Source: Erythrobacter sp. (GTDB lineage Bacteria > Pseudomonadota > Alphaproteobacteria > Sphingomonadales > Sphingomonadaceae). From it: DNA of 5,706 nucleotides. How positions within the stretch are numbered: position 1 is the first letter of the stretch; every line of letters starts with the position of its first letter. Shown here one piece after another: positions 1 to 3,566 of this stretch. Made by a program: the position numbers and the translations under genes. The stretch lies in NCBI GenBank assembly GCA_003483125.1, contig DMWU01000265.1, positions 409 to 6,114 on the forward strand. Reading direction: 5' to 3'. The notes beneath the pieces are model-generated. The model did no database searches. It worked only from the letters and a program-made list of their open reading frames with translations, and had not been told where the DNA came from.

Positions 1-56
1 ACCTCACCATTTTGGAACATTTCGACCTACTTATTGCGCTTTGTTCGTGTTAACCG
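1..56. other. Leader upstream of the DUF1800 gene, no gene seen
   Basis: This short AT-leaning stretch precedes the first gene. An in-frame TAA at 51-53, two codons before the ATG at 57, closes that frame, so the first gene cannot begin further upstream. I looked for a sigma-70 promoter: TTGGAA at 12-17 could pass as a -35 box, but nothing at 16-18 bases spacing resembles a -10 box. No Shine-Dalgarno lies directly in front of the ATG at 57. The promoter is probably outside the window or of a type I cannot recognise. Confidence 0.6.
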
Positions 57-1934
57 ATGTTTGGCGCTTACAGGGGGAAATTTTTGGCTACCGATCTAGA
101 TTTCGCAATCAGAAATGTGGATTCCGAGAAGCCTTTGTGTCAGCCGGTCGATGACTCAGAGGCGCTGCTTCAACCCGCGATAGGAGAGACCAAATCCACC
201 AACTTTGCGGGAGCTAGCGCCCTCGCTTTGGTCACGGCTGCTTGCGGGGGTGAAAATAGCCCTAATAGTTCGGTCGCTGGTCCTGGTGCCGGTCCGGTCG
301 TTGAGGTTAGGGCCCCTACTTCTGATGCGGAAGCGGCACGCTTCCTTTTGCAGGCCTCCTTTGCAGCATCTCAGAGTGCGATTGAGCAACTGAAACGTCA
401 TGGTTATGAGCCTTGGCTTGACGGTCAGATGGCTCAATCCAACAGCCAGACGGCAAGGTCTTTTTTTGCGGACCGTGGCTTCGATCAGGTCGATGAAAAC
501 GACTACTTTAACAGCGATCGCATTGCCGATCAGATGATTTGGTCTCAACTTCTATCTGGCGGTAGTAGTGTTCGCAAAAGAGTGGCGCTGGCTCTTTCAG
601 AATTTTTCGTTGTCTCTATTAACAATTTAGCGGTCGAGTGGCCCGGACCCGCGATTGGTGAGTATTGGGACATTCTCAATCGCAACGCCTTTGGCAGTTT
701 CCGCGAGCTGATTGAGGAGATCACTCTTAACCCCGCCATGGGCGTTTTCCTAAACACTAGAGGGAACCAAAAGGCAAATCCCGACACTGGTCGGGTGCCT
801 GATGAAAACTATGGCCGTGAGATTATGCAGCTCATGTCTATAGGTTTATTTGAGCTCAACATCGATGGTTCTTTGAGACTTTCTGGAGGCGAGCCTATTG
901 AAACCTACACCAATGATGATGTCACCGGCATCGCTAAGGTGTTTACTGGCTATGAGTTCGATTTCACCGGTATCGGTACTACTACAGTCCAAGGAAATTG
1001 GGAACTTGCTGATCCGGATTGGGTCCGCAATCCAATGACTTCGAATGTGAATCGTTGGCGTTGGAAGCCTTGGAATGCGGCTGGGGACGCTTTCCATTCT
1101 CAGGAAGAAAAGAGTTTCTTGGGTCTAACAATCCCGGCCGGCACTAATGCAGCAGATAGCTTGGCAATGGCCCTCGATCATCTGGTTGCGCACCCCAATG
1201 TCGGGCCATTTTTTAGCAAGCAAATGATCCAGCGTTTAGTAACCAGTAATCCCTCTACTTCTTATGTACAAAGGGTTGCTGAAGTCTTTGGAAACAATGG
1301 TGAAGGAGTGAGGGGTGATTTACGGGCTGTTTTCAAGGCAATTTTGCTGGATGAAGAGGCCCTATCATCGCAGGGCCTACAGGACCCTACTTTTGGCAAG
1401 TTGAGGGAGCCAATGCTTCGTTTTGTTCAGCTTGGCCGTACCTTTAATATGCGATCGGTTAGCGGAGATTGGGACTTGGGCAATGCATCAAACCCATCTT
1501 GGGCGTTAGCCCAGTCACCGCTGCGAGCGCCCTCAGTTTTTAATTTTTTCCGGCCGGGATATTTTAGGGCTGGCTCGCAGTCGGCCGACCAAGATTTACT
1601 CGCCCCTGAATTCCAGCTGGTTAATGAAACCTCGGTGGCTGGCTATGTTAACTTCATGCATGCGGCAGTTCAGGCAGAATTTTGGCCCTTCGAGGACGTG
1701 GAGTTGGATTACTCAACTGAGATGGCTCTCGCAGAAGATAGTGCCAGTTTACTGGCACACTTAGAATTGTTGCTAACGGCCAACCAGCTGACCGATGACG
1801 TTCGGGCCACCATACTTAGCGCCTTGGATGACCAGCCCATTTCAGCAACAAGTAGCCAGAACCAGCGGATTACTAAGGTTAGAACGGCGGTATTGCTGAT
1901 CATGACTTCCAGTGATTACTTGGTTCAGAGATAG
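57..1934 (+). CDS. DUF1800 family protein, predicted exported (lipoprotein-like)
   Basis: A 625-residue member of the DUF1800 family (Pfam PF08811), whose biochemical role is not established as far as I know. Family hallmarks run the full length: the EAARFLLQASF opening block (about 92-102), a central NYGREIMQLMSIGLFELN motif (251-268), YTNDDVTGIAKVFTGY (284-299), HPNVGPFFSKQMIQRL (379-394), KLREPMLRFVQL (448-459), SPLRAPSVFNFFRPGY (487-502), and the usual C-terminal SSDYLVQR. The protein is therefore complete at its C-terminus. Near the N-terminus a hydrophobic run (about 50-62) ends in Ala-Ala-Cys63-Gly-Gly, followed by a Ser/Pro/Gly-rich linker; this looks like a lipobox, although the -3 residue is Thr rather than Leu. 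About 48 mostly polar, acidic residues precede that segment, which is odd for a signal peptide. The start is uncertain: ATG57 has no Shine-Dalgarno, while TTG84 has AGGGGG six bases upstream. The DUF1501 gene follows after 9 bases, the usual partnership, and implies co-expression. The family call is firm; anchoring in a membrane is inferred. Confidence 0.93.
   Translation: MFGAYRGKFLATDLDFAIRNVDSEKPLCQPVDDSEALLQPAIGETKSTNFAGASALALVTAACGGENSPNSSVAGPGAGPVVEVRAPTSDAEAARFLLQASFAASQSAIEQLKRHGYEPWLDGQMAQSNSQTARSFFADRGFDQVDENDYFNSDRIADQMIWSQLLSGGSSVRKRVALALSEFFVVSINNLAVEWPGPAIGEYWDILNRNAFGSFRELIEEITLNPAMGVFLNTRGNQKANPDTGRVPDENYGREIMQLMSIGLFELNIDGSLRLSGGEPIETYTNDDVTGIAKVFTGYEFDFTGIGTTTVQGNWELADPDWVRNPMTSNVNRWRWKPWNAAGDAFHSQEEKSFLGLTIPAGTNAADSLAMALDHLVAHPNVGPFFSKQMIQRLVTSNPSTSYVQRVAEVFGNNGEGVRGDLRAVFKAILLDEEALSSQGLQDPTFGKLREPMLRFVQLGRTFNMRSVSGDWDLGNASNPSWALAQSPLRAPSVFNFFRPGYFRAGSQSADQDLLAPEFQLVNETSVAGYVNFMHAAVQAEFWPFEDVELDYSTEMALAEDSASLLAHLELLLTANQLTDDVRATILSALDDQPISATSSQNQRITKVRTAVLLIMTSSDYLVQR
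72..77 (+). promoter_or_regulatory. Shine-Dalgarno-like AGGGGG favouring a TTG start at 84
   Basis: AGGGGG lies six bases before an in-frame TTG (84-86) in the DUF1800 gene, which is good ribosome-binding spacing. The ATG at 57 has no comparable motif. A start at TTG84 would remove nine residues (including Arg6 and Lys8) and give a protein of 616 residues. The motif could equally be chance within coding sequence. Confidence 0.35.
1357..1378. repeat. Perfect 7-bp inverted repeat inside the DUF1800 gene
   Basis: AGGCCCT (1357-1363) and AGGGCCT (1372-1378) are exact reverse complements separated by 8 bases. The transcript could form a GC-rich hairpin here. No T-run follows, so it is not an intrinsic terminator. 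It sits in a moderately conserved coding stretch and may be chance. Confidence 0.5.
1741..1758. repeat. Perfect 18-base palindrome-like inverted repeat inside the DUF1800 gene
   Basis: GTGCCAGT (1741-1748) and ACTGGCAC (1751-1758) are exact reverse complements separated only by TT. The geometry, two 8-base arms almost touching, is that of a binding site for a dimeric repressor or of a tight RNA hairpin. It lies within codons for the C-terminal part of the DUF1800 protein, about 190 bases before the DUF1501 start. The repeat is certain; any function is not. Confidence 0.55.
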
Positions 1935-1937
1935 GAA
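1933..1937 (+). promoter_or_regulatory. Ribosome binding site of the DUF1501 gene
   Basis: AGGAA overlaps the TAG stop of the DUF1800 gene and stands six bases ahead of the ATG at 1944. Because the site overlaps the upstream stop codon, ribosomes finishing the first gene could reload directly, so translational coupling is likely. This fixes the ATG at 1944 as the DUF1501 start. Confidence 0.75.
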
Positions 1938-1943
1938 CGCCTA

Positions 1944-3371
1944 ATGTTCATCGGCAAGAACATAGAATTGTCACGGCGCGCCTTTATTCGTCGCTCGAGC
2001 CAATTAGCCGTGATGGGCGCCGCCTCATCGTATGCGTTGGGTTTGGCGAGTATCGGAGAGGCTGCTGCCTTTTCAACGAGCGGAGATTACAAGGCTTTAG
2101 TCTGCCTGTTTCTTTATGGCGGCAACGACCATAGCAATACATTAATCCCTTTTGATGCCACAAATTACGCTCGGTACTCTGCAATCCGAGGTGGCGATGG
2201 AGAAGGCGGTGGAGGTATAGCCTTGCCCCGTGCCTCTCTTGCGCAGACTGTGCTTAATCCCCGCGATGATCAGGTTCTAACTGACGACCAAGCCTTTGCC
2301 TTGGCGCCAACCATGCCCCGCCTCAAACAGAGATTTGATGAGGGCAGACTGGCACCGTTGCTAAATGTGGGGCCATTAATTGCTCCAACGACCCTATCCC
2401 AGTACGAAAACGGGACAGTGCCATTGCCTCCTAAGCTCTTCTCGCACAATGATCAGCAGTCTGTCTGGCAAAGCTCTCAAACTGAGGGTGCTCCGACCGG
2501 TTGGGGAGGCCGGATAAGCGATCTGGCACTTTCTTCGAACACAAATTCGATGTTCACTGCGATCAATGCTTTTGGCAATTCAGTTTTTTTAAGTGGCCAA
2601 GATGCCGTTCCCTACCAAGTCGCACCTCACGGAGCGACTCTCTTTCAGCCGATTAGCGGTAATCCGGGGTTTTTACCCCAAAGCTCTGTTCAAGCACTCG
2701 AAACGATATTGCGGTCAGGAGCAGGACATTTTTTCAAGGCTGACTACGCCCATGTAAATGCTCGCTCCATTGAATATGGCAACTTCGTAAACAACGCACT
2801 GAACAACTCAAATCTAAAAACGGAATTTCCCGAAGGCAACTTCCTGGCCGCACAACTGCAAGTTGTAGCAAGGCTTATAGCTGCACGAAATCGGCTGGGT
2901 GTCACGCGGCAGGTCTTTATGGTCGGCATGGGTGGTTATGACACCCATGACGGATTGATAGGGCAGCACGAAGGACTTCTCGCACAAGTTGATGAGGCAT
3001 TGGATGCCTTCTATCGCTCAACGGCGGAAATTGGGATTTCGGACAAAGTAACGACTTTCACAGCTTCCGATTTCGGTCGGACTTTGGCCTCTAACGGCGA
3101 TGGCTCAGACCACGGTTGGGGTAGCCATCATTTCATCTTGGGGGGCGATGTTGAGGGAGGACGGTTTTATGGGCGCGCGCCACATATTTCGGTCGACACA
3201 GATGACCAGGTAGGTCAGGGAAGGTTACTCCCAGACATATCGGTAGACCAGTACTCCGCCACTCTTGCCAGTTGGTTTGGAGTTACGCCATCCGAAATGC
3301 CATCAGTAGCTCCCAACATCGGCCGTTTTGCTTCTGCTGATCTCGGCTTTATGAAAGAAGGCGTTATTTAG
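1944..3371 (+). CDS. DUF1501 family protein, Tat-exported
   Basis: A 475-residue full-length member of the DUF1501 family (Pfam PF07394), considered related in fold to the alkaline phosphatase/sulfatase superfamily, with no substrate established to my knowledge. The N-terminus carries a Tat signal: Ser10-Arg11-Arg12-Ala-Phe-Ile, then a hydrophobic stretch (about 20-38), with likely cleavage after the Ala run near residue 42. Folded export, typical of proteins that bind cofactor or metal before transport, is therefore predicted. Family motifs in order: LYGGNDHSNTLIP (57-69), LFSHNDQQSVWQS (165-177), GMGGYDTHDG (328-337), TASDFGRT (373-380), then an SDHGWGSHHFILGG block (388-401) rich in Asp and His that could coordinate metal, and LPDISVDQYSATLASWFG (429-446). 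A Gly/Asp-rich loop (83-91) looks like a small local insertion. The start is fixed by AGGAA six bases upstream and by the Tat signal. It is the second gene of an operon with the DUF1800 gene. Family and export are firm; hydrolase activity is only suggested by fold relationship. Confidence 0.94.
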   Translation: MFIGKNIELSRRAFIRRSSQLAVMGAASSYALGLASIGEAAAFSTSGDYKALVCLFLYGGNDHSNTLIPFDATNYARYSAIRGGDGEGGGGIALPRASLAQTVLNPRDDQVLTDDQAFALAPTMPRLKQRFDEGRLAPLLNVGPLIAPTTLSQYENGTVPLPPKLFSHNDQQSVWQSSQTEGAPTGWGGRISDLALSSNTNSMFTAINAFGNSVFLSGQDAVPYQVAPHGATLFQPISGNPGFLPQSSVQALETILRSGAGHFFKADYAHVNARSIEYGNFVNNALNNSNLKTEFPEGNFLAAQLQVVARLIAARNRLGVTRQVFMVGMGGYDTHDGLIGQHEGLLAQVDEALDAFYRSTAEIGISDKVTTFTASDFGRTLASNGDGSDHGWGSHHFILGGDVEGGRFYGRAPHISVDTDDQVGQGRLLPDISVDQYSATLASWFGVTPSEMPSVAPNIGRFASADLGFMKEGVI

Positions 3372-3385
3372 CTTTTCTAAGTGGC

Positions 3386-3429
3386 AGCTATCGCAAGGCT
3401 TTGCTCACGGAGCGGTAGCTTGCTTTGCG
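3386..3429 (+). other. Two overlapping, mutually exclusive stem-loops downstream of the DUF1501 gene
   Basis: Stem A pairs AGCTATCGC (3386-3394) with GCGGTAGCT (3412-3420): nine pairs including one G-U, with a 17-base loop. Stem B pairs CGCAAGGC (3392-3399) with GCTTTGCG (3422-3429): eight pairs including one G-U. The left arms share 3392-3394, so both cannot form at once. GCAA (3393-3396) can also pair locally with TTGC (3401-3404). The position 15 bases after the DUF1501 stop suits a transcript-end or processing structure, but no T-run follows either stem, so I do not call an intrinsic terminator. Confidence 0.4.
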
Positions 3430-3448
3430 TACCCCTCGCATTTCTTGC

Positions 3449-3455
3449 AGGAGGT
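3449..3455 (+). promoter_or_regulatory. Strong Shine-Dalgarno AGGAGGT in front of a 14-codon frame
   Basis: AGGAGGT matches seven consecutive bases of the consensus ribosome binding site, and an ATG follows at 3460 with five bases after AGGAGG. It is the best ribosome binding site in the window, yet the frame it serves ends after 14 codons, and the large E1 gene begins more than 100 bases later without a recognisable site. Chance is possible, but the match and spacing are both good. Confidence 0.45.
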
Positions 3456-3459
3456 TAAT

Positions 3460-3504
3460 ATGGATCTTTGGGCAGGTGAGCTGCGGTTAGCATTCGCGGT
3501 GTAA
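3460..3504 (+). CDS. Possible 14-residue leader peptide or remnant gene start
   Basis: ATG at 3460 opens a 14-codon frame (MDLWAGELRLAFAV, stop TAA 3502-3504) directly behind AGGAGGT. It matches no protein I know. It could be a regulatory leader peptide, the remaining 5' end of a gene lost by rearrangement, or an accident. It contains three Leu, three Ala and one Val; that is not enriched enough to claim an attenuation leader for branched-chain amino acids, although the next gene encodes an enzyme of the type that handles branched-chain 2-oxo acids. The stop codon lies within a TAAGCTTA palindrome (3502-3509). Existence as a translated peptide is unproven. Confidence 0.25.
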   Translation: MDLWAGELRLAFAV

Positions 3505-3566
3505 GCTTAAAAATAGAGACCTAATTCGCACTTGCCGTGGCGTTCCAATCAAGACATGGCGTCGCA

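Noticed and set aside
12..40. Sigma-70 promoter upstream of the DUF1800 gene
   Set aside because: TTGGAA could be a -35 box, but no acceptable -10 hexamer occurs at 16-18 bases spacing.
205..393. 62-codon + strand frame starting MRELAPSLW with a hydrophobic stretch, resembling a signal peptide
   Set aside because: It overlaps the DUF1800 gene in another frame, lacks a ribosome binding site, and ends before any DUF1800 motif could follow. I considered it as the true signal peptide joined by a frameshift, but the in-frame FAGASALALVTAAC segment explains export better.
2666..2679. Small inverted repeat GGGGT-TTTT-ACCCC inside the DUF1501 gene
   Set aside because: Arms of only five bases within coding sequence; expected by chance.
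3386..3447. Intrinsic terminator for the DUF1800/DUF1501 operon
   Set aside because: Stem-loops exist, but neither is followed by a T-run; the nearest T-rich patch (TTTCTT from 3441) is about 11 bases past the second stem and interrupted by C.
3485..3520. Promoter for the E1 gene (TTAGCA at 3487 with the A-rich run near 3508)
   Set aside because: Both boxes match consensus too poorly to call; the A-rich run may simply reflect the intergenic composition.
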